The notes: a model not told the origin generated them from the letters alone. 64,000 bases of DNA from CAVRUF01 sp963716005 (GCA_963716005.1 OY970285.1:1736001-1800000); one strand, 5' to 3'. Shown: positions 48,997-57,916, counted from the first letter of the stretch. Made by a program: numbers and translations.

Positions 48997-50343
48997 CTAG
49001 GGCTCGGTGTGGACGATCGCCTCTGCCACGTCAGGCAGGTCGCGATGGATGCGCGTCTCGATCTCGCTCGCGCGCTCGTGCGCCTCGGCCAAAGAGCGCT
49101 CGGGGTCGAACCCGAGGGTGAGGAAGACGACGAGCCCGGCATCTGTGCGGAAGAGCCGGACCTCTCGCGGAGCGCCGCCGGTCAGCTCTCTCACGATCGC
49201 CTCCACCCGGGCGCGCTCGACACCGTCGCCGAGCGCCTCGCCGGCGGTCTCCTCGCCGAGCGGCTCCAGGTGGGTCTGCACCTCGGCGACACCCGGCAGC
49301 TCGGCCTGGATCGCCGCCTCGACGGCCGATGCGACCTCGTGCGCCTCGCTCAGCGGCAGACTCCCCGGAAGCTTCAGATGGAGCGAGACGACCGTGCGGT
49401 CGCCCGCGTCGAGGATGGCGACGTTGTGGATCTCGCGCACGCCCCTGACCTTCGCGGCGGCAGCGTGTGCGCGCTCGCCGAGCTCCTCGAGCTGCGTCGG
49501 CTCCACGTGCACGACCACGTCGGTCTCGGGCAGGACGCGCTCGACCGCGTCCTCCACCTGATCCGCGGCCGCATGGCCCTGGCCGACGGCGGCCGAGCCC
49601 GAGACGCCGATGACGACGTCCGCGAAATGCACGCCGGCGGCGTAGCGCATGCGCAGGCGGCGCAGCTCGACGGGCGGGTCGATGGTGGAGATCGCCTCGC
49701 GAACGGCCTCCTCGGCGTCGAGCGGCGCCCGATCCATGAGGACGTCCACGTTTCGGCGCATGAGGCGCGCGGCGGCCGCGATCACGATCACGGCGACGAC
49801 GATCGCGGCAACGGAGTCGCCGGCCGGATAGCCCTCGCGCGCGAGGATGAGCCCGATGAGCACAGCCGTCGAGCCGGCCAGGTCGCTCGCGAAGTGGAAC
49901 GCGTTGGTCGCGAGCGCCGCGTTGCTGTAGCGCCGCGCCGCGCGCCACGAGACGACCGCGCGGCTCGCGTCGATCACGATCACGAGCCCGATCACCGCGA
50001 AGGTCCACCACGCGAGATCGAGCTCCGGCGGGTCGTCGCCGACGAGGCGAAGGACTGCGGCTCCGCCGATCACGATGCTGACCAGGGCGAGCACGGTCGC
50101 CTCGGCGAGCGCCGCCAGGTGGTCTGCCTTCCCGTGCCCGTACGGATGCCCCTGGTCGGCCGGTCGCACGGCCACGCCGACGGCGAAGAAGGTCAGGAGC
50201 GCCGCGGCGAGGTCGGTCCCCGAGTGCGCCGCCTCGGAGAGCAGCCCGAGGCTCCCGCTCGCGAGCCCAGCGCCCAGCTTGAGCCCGATGAGCGCAACGG
50301 CAGCGCCGACCGAGATGAGTGCGATCCGCCGTTGGGGAGCCAT
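48997..50343 (-). CDS. cation diffusion facilitator transporter with three tandem cytoplasmic domains
   Basis: A 448-residue CDF (zinc/iron/manganese-type) exporter. The six-helix N-terminal domain carries the two metal pairs H-x-x-x-D: H40/D44 in E-A-A-H-S-G-T-D, and a second in F-H-F-A-S-D-L. The C-terminal region is unusually long. Three successive segments each look like the ZT-dimer domain: from P-P-V-E-L-R-R-L-R, from G-V-R-E-I-H-N-V-A-I-L-D, and from P-R-E-V-R-L-F-R-T-D. ATG 50343 is 7 nt after TACCGT on the minus strand. Confidence 0.87.
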   Translation of the reverse strand: MAPQRRIALISVGAAVALIGLKLGAGLASGSLGLLSEAAHSGTDLAAALLTFFAVGVAVRPADQGHPYGHGKADHLAALAEATVLALVSIVIGGAAVLRLVGDDPPELDLAWWTFAVIGLVIVIDASRAVVSWRAARRYSNAALATNAFHFASDLAGSTAVLIGLILAREGYPAGDSVAAIVVAVIVIAAAARLMRRNVDVLMDRAPLDAEEAVREAISTIDPPVELRRLRMRYAAGVHFADVVIGVSGSAAVGQGHAAADQVEDAVERVLPETDVVVHVEPTQLEELGERAHAAAAKVRGVREIHNVAILDAGDRTVVSLHLKLPGSLPLSEAHEVASAVEAAIQAELPGVAEVQTHLEPLGEETAGEALGDGVERARVEAIVRELTGGAPREVRLFRTDAGLVVFLTLGFDPERSLAEAHERASEIETRIHRDLPDVAEAIVHTEP

Positions 50344-50366
50344 CCCCGGAACGGTAGACGCGCTAG

Positions 50367-51464
50367 TTACATGCAGTCTTTGAGCGACTGGGCCTCGGGG
50401 AGGCCTTCGAGCTTCTTCAGCGTGTGGTTCTCGATCTGCCGGATCCGCTCGCGGGTGACGCCGAACGCGCGGCCGACCTCCTCGAGCGTGCGCGGCTGGT
50501 CGCCGAGCAGCCCGAAGCGCAGCTCGATCACCCTGCGTTCCCGCTCGGGCAGCGACTCGAGCGCCTTGTCGATGTCCTCGCGGCGCAGGTGCAGCGAAGC
50601 GGAGTCGAAGGGCGACTCGGCCGCCTCGTCCTGGACGAAGTCGCCGAGCTCGGACTCCTCTTCCTCGCCGATCGGCTTCTCGAGCGAGATGGGCAACTGC
50701 GCCATGCGCAGGATCTCGCGCACTTCCTCGGTCGGGATCTCGAGCTCCTCGGCGATCTCCTCCGGCCTGGGCTCGCGACCGAGGCGCTGCACGAGCTGAC
50801 GCTCGATGTGCACGACCTTGTTCAGCTTCTCGACCATGTGCACCGGGATCCGGATCGTGCGGGCCTTGTCGGCGATCGCGCGCGTCACGGCCTGCCGGAT
50901 CCACCACGTCGCGTACGTGGAGAACTTGAAGCCCTTGCGGTAATCGAACTTCTCGACCGCGCGGATGAGGCCGAGCGAGCCCTCCTGGATGAGATCCAGG
51001 AACGAGAGCCCGCGGCCGAGGTACGCCTTCGCGATCGAGACGACGAGGCGAAGGTTCGCCTCGATCATCTGCGTCTTCGCGGCCATGTCGCCGCGCTCGA
51101 TCCGCTTGGCGAGGTAGATCTCCTGGTCGGCGGTGAGGAGCGCGACCTTGCCGATCTCGCGCAGGTAGAGCCGCAGCGAGTCGAGCGACGGCTCGACGGT
51201 CAGGTCGAGCTTGGGCGCGTTCTTGTCGTCTTCGGCGAGAGCCGGCTGCTCATGGGGCGGCGCCTTGTGCTCTTCGCCTTCGTGGAGCTCGATGCCGTGG
51301 TCGATGAGGTAGGTGTAGAAGTCCTCGACCTGCTCCTTGGTGAGGTCGATCTCTTCGAGCCCCGCGACGATCTCGTCATAGGTCAGGAATCCCTTCTCCT
51401 GTCCGTCGACAACGAGCTTGTGCAACTCCTCGATGTCGGGGAGCGTGATGTCGACCGTGAGCAT
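50367..51464 (-). CDS. rpoD: primary RNA polymerase sigma factor RpoD
   Basis: A 365-residue sigma-70 factor. The short N-terminus (about 1-75, acidic) stands in for region 1.1. Region 1.2 starts at D-S-L-R-L-Y-L-R-E-I-G. Region 2 holds L-D-L-I-Q-E-G-S-L-G-L-I-R-A-V-E-K-F-D-Y and the -10-reading F-S-T-Y-A-T-W-W-I-R-Q-A. Region 3 has I-P-V-H-M-V-E-K. The region 4 helix-turn-helix is T-L-E-E-V-G-R-A-F-G-V-T-R-E-R-I-R-Q-I-E. The near-TANNNT hexamers across the window fit its region 2. An AAGGCGAGG-type ribosome binding site precedes the ATG. Confidence 0.93.
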   Translation of the reverse strand: MLTVDITLPDIEELHKLVVDGQEKGFLTYDEIVAGLEEIDLTKEQVEDFYTYLIDHGIELHEGEEHKAPPHEQPALAEDDKNAPKLDLTVEPSLDSLRLYLREIGKVALLTADQEIYLAKRIERGDMAAKTQMIEANLRLVVSIAKAYLGRGLSFLDLIQEGSLGLIRAVEKFDYRKGFKFSTYATWWIRQAVTRAIADKARTIRIPVHMVEKLNKVVHIERQLVQRLGREPRPEEIAEELEIPTEEVREILRMAQLPISLEKPIGEEEESELGDFVQDEAAESPFDSASLHLRREDIDKALESLPERERRVIELRFGLLGDQPRTLEEVGRAFGVTRERIRQIENHTLKKLEGLPEAQSLKDCM

Positions 51465-51564
51465 TCGACCTCGCCTTCGTCGTTAGGTCCGCAGCATCGC
51501 TTTCGCGCAACGAACCGGCGAGACCCCACGTACCCCCGGCTCACTACCGCCTCAGCGGGGGCGG

Positions 51565-51570
51565 ATTGTA
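51565..51570 (-). promoter_or_regulatory. candidate -10 TACAAT of the rpoD promoter
   Basis: On the minus strand TGTACAAT lies about 100 nt before the rpoD ATG. The leader between contains a stem CCGCC/GGCGG and a purine-rich ribosome binding site. In contrast to most genes here, this one has a long leader. Confidence 0.5.
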
Positions 51571-51601
51571 CACCGGTCCTGGGGAAAACGGGAACTGTTT
51601 T

Positions 51602-52468
51602 TCACGGGCTGGGGACGATTTGTCCCACTTCCTCACAGAGGCTGTTGATAACCGGCTCGCTAGCCAGTTCCTGGATGCCGAGAAACGCAGACAAACCGGG
51701 GCCTGCCGCGCGATTTGCGCCGTCCTCGACCTTGGCGGCGACGCCCGTTCCGTCTGGTAACACAGCGCACATGAGCCCTTCGGCGCCTCGTTTTGCGATC
51801 ACGCCGTCGGCCGCGAGCATGATCTTCGTATCCCCAGCTTCCACACCGCCGACCAGCACGGGATGGGCACGCATGACGGCGGTCACACGCTCGGATCCGG
51901 GCAGTTCGCCGGTCGTGAGGCGCGAGAACGCGAGCGCCATCGCCGAGAGCGGCGCCGCGTACGTGGGGACCCCGCAGCCGTCGACCGCCTCGGCCGGATC
52001 GTCGATCCCGAGCGCCCCCGCGAGCACGGCTCCCAGCTCGATCTGGACCGGGTGATCCGGCTGCCGGTAGCCGGCCTGCGGCCAGCCGCGCAGCTTCGCG
52101 AGCAGGAGCATCCCGGCGTGCTTCCCCGAGCAGTTGTGGTTCACGCGCGAGCCGCGCGCTGGGCCGCACTCGAGGTCCTCCTCGCCGCAGGCTGCGCGGG
52201 CAAGGAGCGCGTTCACGGCCGCGAGGTGCTCCGGCGCGCCGTCGTGCGAGGCGCACGCGATCGCGAGCTCCTCGTCGGGCAGGTCGGGCGCCTCGACCGC
52301 GAGCGGAAGCGCCTGGAACGGCTTCGCGGACGAGCGCATGAACGTGACGAGCTCGGGATCACCGGCCGAGTCGACCAGCTCCCCGTCACGCACCGCGGCC
52401 ACGTGGACGGTATGCCGTGACTCCACGACGCCTCCCCGCTCCACGAGTACGCTGATCGCCGAAGCCAC
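51602..52468 (-). CDS. L-asparaginase II-type protein
   Basis: A 288-residue protein of the asparaginase II (rhizobial AsnII-like) family: M-R-S-S-A-K-P-F-Q-A-L-P-L near residue 45, N-H-N-C-S-G-K-H-A-G-M-L near 105, and V-D-G-C-G-V-P-T-Y. The Ser-x-x-Lys pair S-S-A-K and the Cys-rich loop match that family. It hydrolyses asparagine to aspartate and ammonia. GTG 52468 lies 7 nt after TACGCT on the minus strand. Confidence 0.87.
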   Translation of the reverse strand: MASAISVLVERGGVVESRHTVHVAAVRDGELVDSAGDPELVTFMRSSAKPFQALPLAVEAPDLPDEELAIACASHDGAPEHLAAVNALLARAACGEEDLECGPARGSRVNHNCSGKHAGMLLLAKLRGWPQAGYRQPDHPVQIELGAVLAGALGIDDPAEAVDGCGVPTYAAPLSAMALAFSRLTTGELPGSERVTAVMRAHPVLVGGVEAGDTKIMLAADGVIAKRGAEGLMCAVLPDGTGVAAKVEDGANRAAGPGLSAFLGIQELASEPVINSLCEEVGQIVPSP

Positions 52469-52482
52469 GGAGGGGAGCGTAG

Positions 52483-53312
52483 TTGCCCGAGCTGCCTGAG
52501 ATCGAGGCCTTGCGCCGCGAGCTGGACGAGCCGGTCGCCCACGCGCCGGTGGGACGCGCCGGCCCGATGCACATCGCGACGCTGAAGACGTTCGACCCGC
52601 CGCTCTCCGACCTCGAGGGCCGCAGCCTCGCGGGCGCGCGCAGGCGCGGGAAGCATCTGCTCTTCCCCACGGACGACGGCGGGCTCGTCCTGCACATCCA
52701 CCTGATGTCCGCGGGCCGCCTCGTCGTGGTCCGACCCCGGCGGAAAGCGGCCCGAAGTCGCCGGCGTTCCAGCTGAACTTCACCGACGGCTCGGCGCTCG
52801 TCCTCACCGAGGCGGGGAAGAAGAAGCGCGCGAAGGTCGGGCTCTACACGCCCGAGGCGATCGACGCCGAGCTCGCGCATCTCGGCCCGGACGCGCTCGG
52901 GCTCGGGCCTGAGCGGCTCGGCGAGATCCTCCGCGCCAACTCGGGCCGGCTCCACGCGCAGCTCCGCGACCAGCGCGTGGTCGCCGGCATCGGCCGCGCC
53001 TGGGTGAACGAGATCCTCCACCGCGCGAAGCTCTCGCCGTACGCGCTCACGAAGGATCTCTCGGACGAGGAGGTCGAGCGGCTCTCGGCGACGATCGACG
53101 AAACGCTGGCGACCGGCCTCGCACTACGGGAGCAGGGCGTCGGCGACGCGAAGGCGTACCGCATCCACCGCCACCTCGGCGAGCCGTGCTGGGTCTGCGG
53201 CACCCCGATCGCGCAGGTCGACTTCGAGGAGCACACGATCTTCTACTGCCCCACGTGCCAGACCGGCGGCCGCGTGCTGAAGGACCGGCGCATGTCGCGG
53301 CTCCTTCGCTAG
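52483..53312 (+). CDS. formamidopyrimidine-DNA glycosylase (Fpg/MutM-like), two apparent frameshifts
   Basis: About 275 residues in all. The N-terminal P-E-L-P-E-I-E has Pro2 as the catalytic amine and Glu3. K-H-L-L-F and H-I-H-L-M-S-A-G-R are typical, then D-E-I-L-H-R-A (as N-E-I-L) and the C-terminal zinc finger C-W-V-C ... Y-C-P-T-C-Q. The enzyme removes oxidised purines from DNA. The frame breaks between about 52,735 and 52,755: an extra C in CCCC and an extra G after CCC together shift by two bases. TTG start 52483 is fixed by Pro2. The stop shares CTAG with the convergent lipoprotein gene. Confidence 0.87.
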
Positions 53313-53927
53313 CGCGTCCCACTCCTGCACGTTTCCGCAGGCCAGCTCGGCCGCCGGGTCCGCGAACTGCCTCCGACCAAGCCTCGACGGAGTCGGCGTA
53401 GAGGACGCCGATCGACCAGACGCCCTCCCGGAAGACGAACTCGAACGAGCCGAGCCAGGGCTCGCCGTCCTTTTCGGCGCCGAACGACAGGTGGTAGGAG
53501 CGGCGCTCGGGATCCGTCCGGTCCGCACGTGCCCACGCCGCGGATCTCTGCTTGATTCGACCCGACGAGCTCGCTCAGGCGGTCTTCGATACGCCGGGGC
53601 GTCGAGAACCTCGAACTGCGCGTCCCCGCCGGATGCCGCATGGCCCTGCAGGACCGGCCCGGCTCGCACTGCGGAAACAGCTCGGCCGGCTCTGTCGGCG
53701 CAGTCGAACCGGTCGGCGCGGCTGAGCGCGACCAGGGCGTCCGCATTTCCGGCCAGGAACGCGTTCGCCGCCTCGGTCGCACGCGCGCAGAAGTCCGGGT
53801 CGTCGATCGGGCACCCCTCAGCGGTCAGTGAAGCGGAACCCATCGTCTGAGCCGGCGGGCGCTCGTCTCCGGATCCACCGCAGCCTGCGGCCGCGAACGC
53901 AAGCGCAAGGGTGGCCCAGAACCTCAC
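53309..53927 (-). CDS. putative lipoprotein, frameshifted
   Basis: An N-terminal type II signal peptide (R-F-W-A-T-L-A-L-A-F with lipobox A-A-G-C near residue 16) is followed by an acidic linker. The mature part resumes in other frames: D-P-D-F-C-A-R-A-T-E-A-A, later Y-H-L-S-F-G-A-E-K-D-G-E-P-W-L-G-S-F-E-F-V-F and I-G-V-L-Y-A-D-S-V-E-A. At least two single-base frame changes, near 53,690 and 53,500-53,560, are needed to join them, and possibly a third near the end. The last frame stops at 53309, sharing CTAG with fpg. Start GTG 53927. Function unknown. Confidence 0.55.
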
Positions 53928-53994
53928 GAAGCGGATACACCGCGACTCGCCGGAAGGTTCCGCCGTCAACACGCCGCCGTGTGAGAATGAGCCC

Positions 53995-54330
53995 ATGGAC
54001 TCGCCCGACTACTCCGGCGCCTGGCTGGCGATGAAGCTCGGCGTCGAGCCGCTCGAGATCGACCGGCGCCGCCGCGCGGGCGAGCTGCTCGGCGTCCCCA
54101 CCGGGATCGGAAGCGAGTACCGCTACCCGTCGTGGCAGTTCGACCACGCCGGGCGGACGCTGCCGGTCGTGGAGTCGATCCTCGCCACGGCCAAGCGCGC
54201 CGGACTGAGCGCGGCCGAACTGGACGCGCTCCTCAGCCGCAAGGAAGGGCTCACCGGGACGACGCGCCTCGTCGATTCGCTGCGCGCCGGGCGCGAGGAG
54301 CACGTGCTCGCGGCGATCCGCGCCGGCTAG
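53995..54330 (+). CDS. small putative DNA-binding protein (Xre/antitoxin-like pattern)
   Basis: A 111-residue protein. The N-terminal half has an HTH-like run (E-I-D-R-R-R-R-A-G-E-L-L-G-V-P) followed by Y-R-Y-P-S-W-Q-F-D-H-A-G-R-T-L-P. That last segment resembles the Y/F-P-x-W-Q-F...L-P pattern of Xre/MbcA-type proteins. The C-terminus is helical (L-V-D-S-L-R-A-G-R-E-E-H-V-L-A-A-I-R). No toxin gene is beside it. The exact family is uncertain. Its stop shares CTAG with the convergent kinase-like gene. Confidence 0.6.
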   Translation: MDSPDYSGAWLAMKLGVEPLEIDRRRRAGELLGVPTGIGSEYRYPSWQFDHAGRTLPVVESILATAKRAGLSAAELDALLSRKEGLTGTTRLVDSLRAGREEHVLAAIRAG

Positions 54331-54908
54331 GCCGGCAAGCGGACGAGCAGCCGGTCGCCGTCGAGGGCGACCGTACCGCCGAGCGCAACGACCAGCCGCA
54401 CCGCCGCGGCCGCGCCGAGCTCCTTCAGCTCTTCACCCGTGACGACGCCGGCAGCCGTGTCCAGGATCGGCGAGACCGCGATCTCCGATCCGTTCACCGA
54501 GGCGTCGATCGCGTCGAGCCCGCCGTGGCGGCGCGCGGCCCGAAGCAGCTGCCGCAGCGCCCGCCGGGTCGCGTCGACCTCGACGGACACCGGTGCGCCC
54601 GAGCCGGTCACGTTCACGGGATCCTCGGGCAGCTCGGCCGCCGCCTCCTCGACGAGGGCGAGCGAATCGACCGTCTCGAGCTGCGGCTCGAAGCGCCCGG
54701 ACTCGATCCGAGCGACCAGAGCGAGCTCCTCGAGCAGCTCCGCTATCTGGAGCGACGCGAGGTCGATCATCTCCACGTAGCGGTCGGCCGGCTCCCCGAG
54801 CGGCTCGCGCTGGAGCGTCCGCGCGAACCCGTGCACGGTGGCGAGCGGCGTACGCAGGTCGTGGCACGCGAGACCGACGAGGCGAGGGAACTGCGCGTCG
54901 TGGCCCGT
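54327..54908 (-). CDS. histidine-kinase-like protein, start unresolved
   Basis: The frame shows the HisKA core (L-A-C-H-D-L-R-T-P-L-A-T-V-H-G-F-A-R-T-L) followed by a helical region and a weak ATPase-like C-terminus (V-T-G-E-E-L-K-E-L-G-A-A-A-A-V-R-L-V-V-A-L-G-G) without clear G boxes. No ATG, GTG or TTG occurs in frame between the folE2 start and the phospho-acceptor His, so the 5' end is given only approximately. It may be truncated, frameshifted, or begin at an unusual codon. Divergent from folE2. Confidence 0.5.
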   Translation of the reverse strand, partial: TGHDAQFPRLVGLACHDLRTPLATVHGFARTLQREPLGEPADRYVEMIDLASLQIAELLEELALVARIESGRFEPQLETVDSLALVEEAAAELPEDPVNVTGSGAPVSVEVDATRRALRQLLRAARRHGGLDAIDASVNGSEIAVSPILDTAAGVVTGEELKELGAAAAVRLVVALGGTVALDGDRLLVRLPA

Positions 54909-54919
54909 CGGAGGGGTGC

Positions 54920-54925
54920 TACCTT
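54920..54925 (+). promoter_or_regulatory. -10 hexamer TACCTT for folE2
   Basis: TACCTT lies 8 nt before ATG 54934 with no ribosome binding site. It falls within or next to the 5' end of the divergent kinase-like frame. Confidence 0.5.
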
Positions 54926-54933
54926 TGCCGGCG

Positions 54934-55911
54934 ATGGCCGAGAGAGTACTGACCTCGCCTGACCTCCAAGCATCCGCGCCGGAAGTGCGCCTGGGCCTGT
55001 CGCGCGTCGGCGTGACCGGGGTCGAGAAAGCGGTGCGCATGCACCACAACGGCGAGTACGCGCTCGTGTCAGCGGTGATCGACTGCTTCGTCGACCTGGA
55101 CGCCGACCAGAAGGGCGCCCACATGTCCCGCTTTCCGGAGCTCTTCGGCGAGGCGATCGACGAGCTGGTCATCCCCGGAACGCTCCTCGTCGAGGAGCTG
55201 GCCGAGCACATCGCCAAACACATCGTCGAGCGCCAGCGCGCAGGCCGAGCCGAGGTGCAGATCCGCGCCCGCTACCCGATCGACCGGCGCACGCCGGTGT
55301 CCGGGCTGCAGACGCAGGAGCTCGTGACCCTGATCGGGCGCGCGACGGCCACCCGGGAGAGCTCGAAGCGCGTGATCGGCGTCGAGGCGACGGGCATCAA
55401 CGCCTGCCCGTGCGCGCAGGGGCTCGTCCGCGACCGGGCCGCCGAGCGGCTCGGCGAGGCCGGGTTCGGGGACGTCGACATCGAGCGCATCCTCGACCTC
55501 GTTCCGCTCGCGACCCACAACCAACGCGGTCGCGGGACGCTCTACATCGGGACCGAGCACCGCATCGACGCAAAGGAGCTCGTGACGCTGGTCGAGAGCT
55601 CGATGAGCTCACCGATTCTCGCGCTGCTCAAGCGGCCCGACGAGCTGTTCGTCGTCGAGCACGCGCATCTCACGCCGCGGTTCGTCGAGGACTCCGTGCG
55701 GCTCATGGTCAAGGCGGCCATCGAGGCGTACCCGGAGCTCGACGACGACGACTTCATCTCGGCGCGCCAGGTGAACTTCGAGACGATCCACAACCACGAG
55801 GTGCTCGCGCAGCGGTGCGGCACCGTGGGCGAGATCCGCACGGAGCTCGCGACCGGCGAGCAGGCGGCGACCGGATCGGATCTCGGCACCTGGCTCGCGG
55901 AAATCGGCTAG
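54934..55911 (+). CDS. folE2: GTP cyclohydrolase FolE2
   Basis: A 325-residue type IB GTP cyclohydrolase, first enzyme of folate synthesis, converting GTP to dihydroneopterin triphosphate. It has the N-terminal L-S-R-V-G-V-T-G-V-E-K, the metal Cys in N-A-C-P-C-A-Q near residue 155, and a late I-H-N-H-E for the remaining ligands. FolE2 replaces FolE in many bacteria and can use metals other than zinc. Its stop shares CTAG with plsY. Confidence 0.93.
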   Translation: MAERVLTSPDLQASAPEVRLGLSRVGVTGVEKAVRMHHNGEYALVSAVIDCFVDLDADQKGAHMSRFPELFGEAIDELVIPGTLLVEELAEHIAKHIVERQRAGRAEVQIRARYPIDRRTPVSGLQTQELVTLIGRATATRESSKRVIGVEATGINACPCAQGLVRDRAAERLGEAGFGDVDIERILDLVPLATHNQRGRGTLYIGTEHRIDAKELVTLVESSMSSPILALLKRPDELFVVEHAHLTPRFVEDSVRLMVKAAIEAYPELDDDDFISARQVNFETIHNHEVLAQRCGTVGEIRTELATGEQAATGSDLGTWLAEIG

Positions 55912-56531
55912 TGGGCCGCGGCCGCGCGCCGTCGCCGCAGGCTGATCTTGTGCTCGGTTCCTGAGCGGAGCCGGCGGATGTTCGGGCGATGGAGCAGGAA
56001 GACCGCGACCGCTGCCGCGACCGTGAAGACGACGACGGGCACGGACGCGTCAAAGAGGAGCGCGAAGAGCGGCAGCGCCACCGCGGCGACCATCGACGCG
56101 ACCGACGCGTAGCGGAAGACGAGGAACACGATCACCCAGACGCCGGCCGCCGAGAGCGTCGCGAGCGGAGCGAGCGCGAGCCCGACGCCGCCGACCACCG
56201 CGACCGCCTTCCCCCCTCGGGCGAAGCGGAGGAAGATCGGGCGGTAGTGGCCGACCATCGCCGCGAGCCCGGCGAGGACGGCGATGAGGTCGTCCGCGAG
56301 CCAGCGGGCGAGGAGAGCCGCGGCGGCGCCCTTGGCGATGTCGAGGAGGGCCACGGCGAGGCCGAGCTTGAACCCGAGCGAGCGCCAGACGTTCGTCGCG
56401 CCCGTGTTCCCGCTCCCGACCGTGCGGATGTCGACGTGCCTGATCCACAGCGGCAGCCAGTATCCCCACGGCAGCGAGCCGATCAGGTAGCCCGCGGCGA
56501 TGAGCGAGAGATCCGTCAGAAACGGCTGCAC
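55908..56531 (-). CDS. plsY: glycerol-3-phosphate acyltransferase PlsY
   Basis: A 207-residue membrane acyltransferase with five to seven helices. Motif 1 G-S-G-N-T-G-A-T-N-V-W-R is near residue 40, motif 2 K-G-A-A-A-A-L-L-A follows helix 3, and motif 3 G-H-Y-R-P-I-F-L-R-F-A-R-G-G-K-A-V-A comes after that. It uses acyl-phosphate to make lysophosphatidic acid. The tail is basic. Convergent with folE2 at a shared CTAG. Confidence 0.93.
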   Translation of the reverse strand: MQPFLTDLSLIAAGYLIGSLPWGYWLPLWIRHVDIRTVGSGNTGATNVWRSLGFKLGLAVALLDIAKGAAAALLARWLADDLIAVLAGLAAMVGHYRPIFLRFARGGKAVAVVGGVGLALAPLATLSAAGVWVIVFLVFRYASVASMVAAVALPLFALLFDASVPVVVFTVAAAVAVFLLHRPNIRRLRSGTEHKISLRRRRAAAAH

Positions 56532-56546
56532 GGAAGCGCCGAGACC

Positions 56547-57167
56547 CTAGACCTGGATCTGGTAGCCGGCGATCCAGCCGTTCACGACGTCCCAATCGAG
56601 ATTGTCGAAGAAGGCGTCGATATACGACCCGCGGTCGGTCTGGTAGTCGAGGAAGTAGGCGTGTTCGTAGACGTCGAGCGCCACGAGCGGCGTCGCGTTC
56701 CAGACCGGGAACGTGTTCTGCGCGTCGCCGACGTAGTTGAAGAGCCGGCCCTCGTCCCAGTCGTAGGCGGTCCAGGCCCAGCCGCGCCCGGCCATGCCGG
56801 TCGCCTTCAGGTCGGCCCTCCACGCGTCCGCGCTCCCGAAGTCGCGGCGGATGAGCTCGGCCATCGGGCCGTCGGGATTCCCGCCGCCGCCACCGAGATG
56901 CTCGAAGTAGATCTCGTGGTTCTTGACGCCGCCGACGGCGAAGCTGAGGTCGACCTTCAGCGCGCGGAGCTCGGAGTAGACCTGGTTCGCGGCGGCGAGA
57001 TCGACCTCGGCGAGCTTGCCGAGGATCTCGTTCCGCTTCGCGACGTACCCCTGGTAGAGCTTGTAGTGCGCCTCGACCGAAGCGCGTGAGATGCCGTGCA
57101 GCTCGAGCAGCTCCGGCTTGAGCTCGCGGGCGGCGATCTCCTGATGGTTGAAGGCGAGCGTGGCCAT
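56547..57167 (-). CDS. Fe/Mn superoxide dismutase-like protein, divergent
   Basis: A 206-residue SOD-fold protein. Three metal ligands are recognisable: His of N-H-E-I-Y-F-E-H-L, and Asp and His of D-V-Y-E-H-A-Y-F-L-D-Y. The first ligand is probably the His of E-A-H-Y-K-L-Y-Q-G-Y-V. The rest of the usual H-H-x-K-H-H cluster is replaced by Tyr/Leu, changing the second-sphere residues. A Gln occurs at G-D-A-Q-N-T-F-P, the usual position for tuning the metal. Whether it is a true SOD or a relative with another activity is open. ATG 57167 has a GAGGAG upstream. Confidence 0.83.
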   Translation of the reverse strand: MATLAFNHQEIAARELKPELLELHGISRASVEAHYKLYQGYVAKRNEILGKLAEVDLAAANQVYSELRALKVDLSFAVGGVKNHEIYFEHLGGGGGNPDGPMAELIRRDFGSADAWRADLKATGMAGRGWAWTAYDWDEGRLFNYVGDAQNTFPVWNATPLVALDVYEHAYFLDYQTDRGSYIDAFFDNLDWDVVNGWIAGYQIQV

Positions 57168-57219
57168 ATCCGTGCTGATCTCCTCTGTCGACGTCGCGCT
57201 GAGCTTATCGTGTGCCCCG

Positions 57220-57916
57220 ATGGCCGAATCGGCGAACAGGGCGCTCGTCACCGGAGGCACCGGCCGCGTCGGCCGCGTCATCGCGGCGCGGCTCGAGGCC
57301 GAGGGCTACCGGGTCTTCGCCGCGGGCTCGAAGGACGGCGACCTCGCGCGCGCCGACGACGCCCGCGCGCTGGTCGAGCGGGCCGCCGCGGAGCTGGGCG
57401 GGCTGAGCCTCGTCGTCCACGCCGCGAGCGAGGGCTTCACGCCGAAGCCGGTCGAAGAGGTCACCGAGGCCGACTGGGACTCCGCGTTCGGCGCAACCAC
57501 GAAGGGCGCGTTCTTCGTCTCCCAGGCGGCGGCGCCGTTCCTGCGCGAGTCGAAGGGCCTGATCGTGCTGATCGAGGACGTCGCGGCGTTCGAGCCGTGG
57601 CCGTCGTTCGCGCCGCATTCGGCGGCCAAGGCGGCGGAGGCGATGCTCACGCGGGTCTTGGCGCGCGCGCTCGCGCCCGAGGTGCGCGTCAACGGCGTCG
57701 CGCCGGGCTCGGTCGCCGTGGACGGAACGGAGGAGCAGACACGAGCGGCGCAAGGCCGAGTCGCTCCTGGGCCGCATCGGAACGCCCGACGACATCGCCG
57801 ACGCCGTCCTCTATCTCACGCGCGCGAGCTTCGTCACCGGCACGAGCATCGTCGTGGACGGCGGCCGGCTGCTGGCACGGCGCAGCGGCAGTAGGGAGAA
57901 TCCGGGAGGCCCGTGA
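57220..57916 (+). CDS. short-chain dehydrogenase/reductase, one apparent frameshift
   Basis: About 232 residues, Rossmann fold. The cofactor motif is A-L-V-T-G-G-T-G-R-V-G near residue 8, strand 4 leads to V-V-H-A-A-S-E-G-F, and the C-terminal V-N-G-V-A-P-G-S-V is typical. The usual catalytic Tyr-x-x-x-Lys reads H-S-A-A-K, so Tyr is replaced by His. A single extra base near 57,740 breaks the frame; beyond it comes the expected L-G-R-I-G-T-P-D-D-I-A-D-A-V-L-Y-L-T. The true stop (TGA 57914-57916) overlaps the GTG of the sigma factor gene. Confidence 0.82.
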
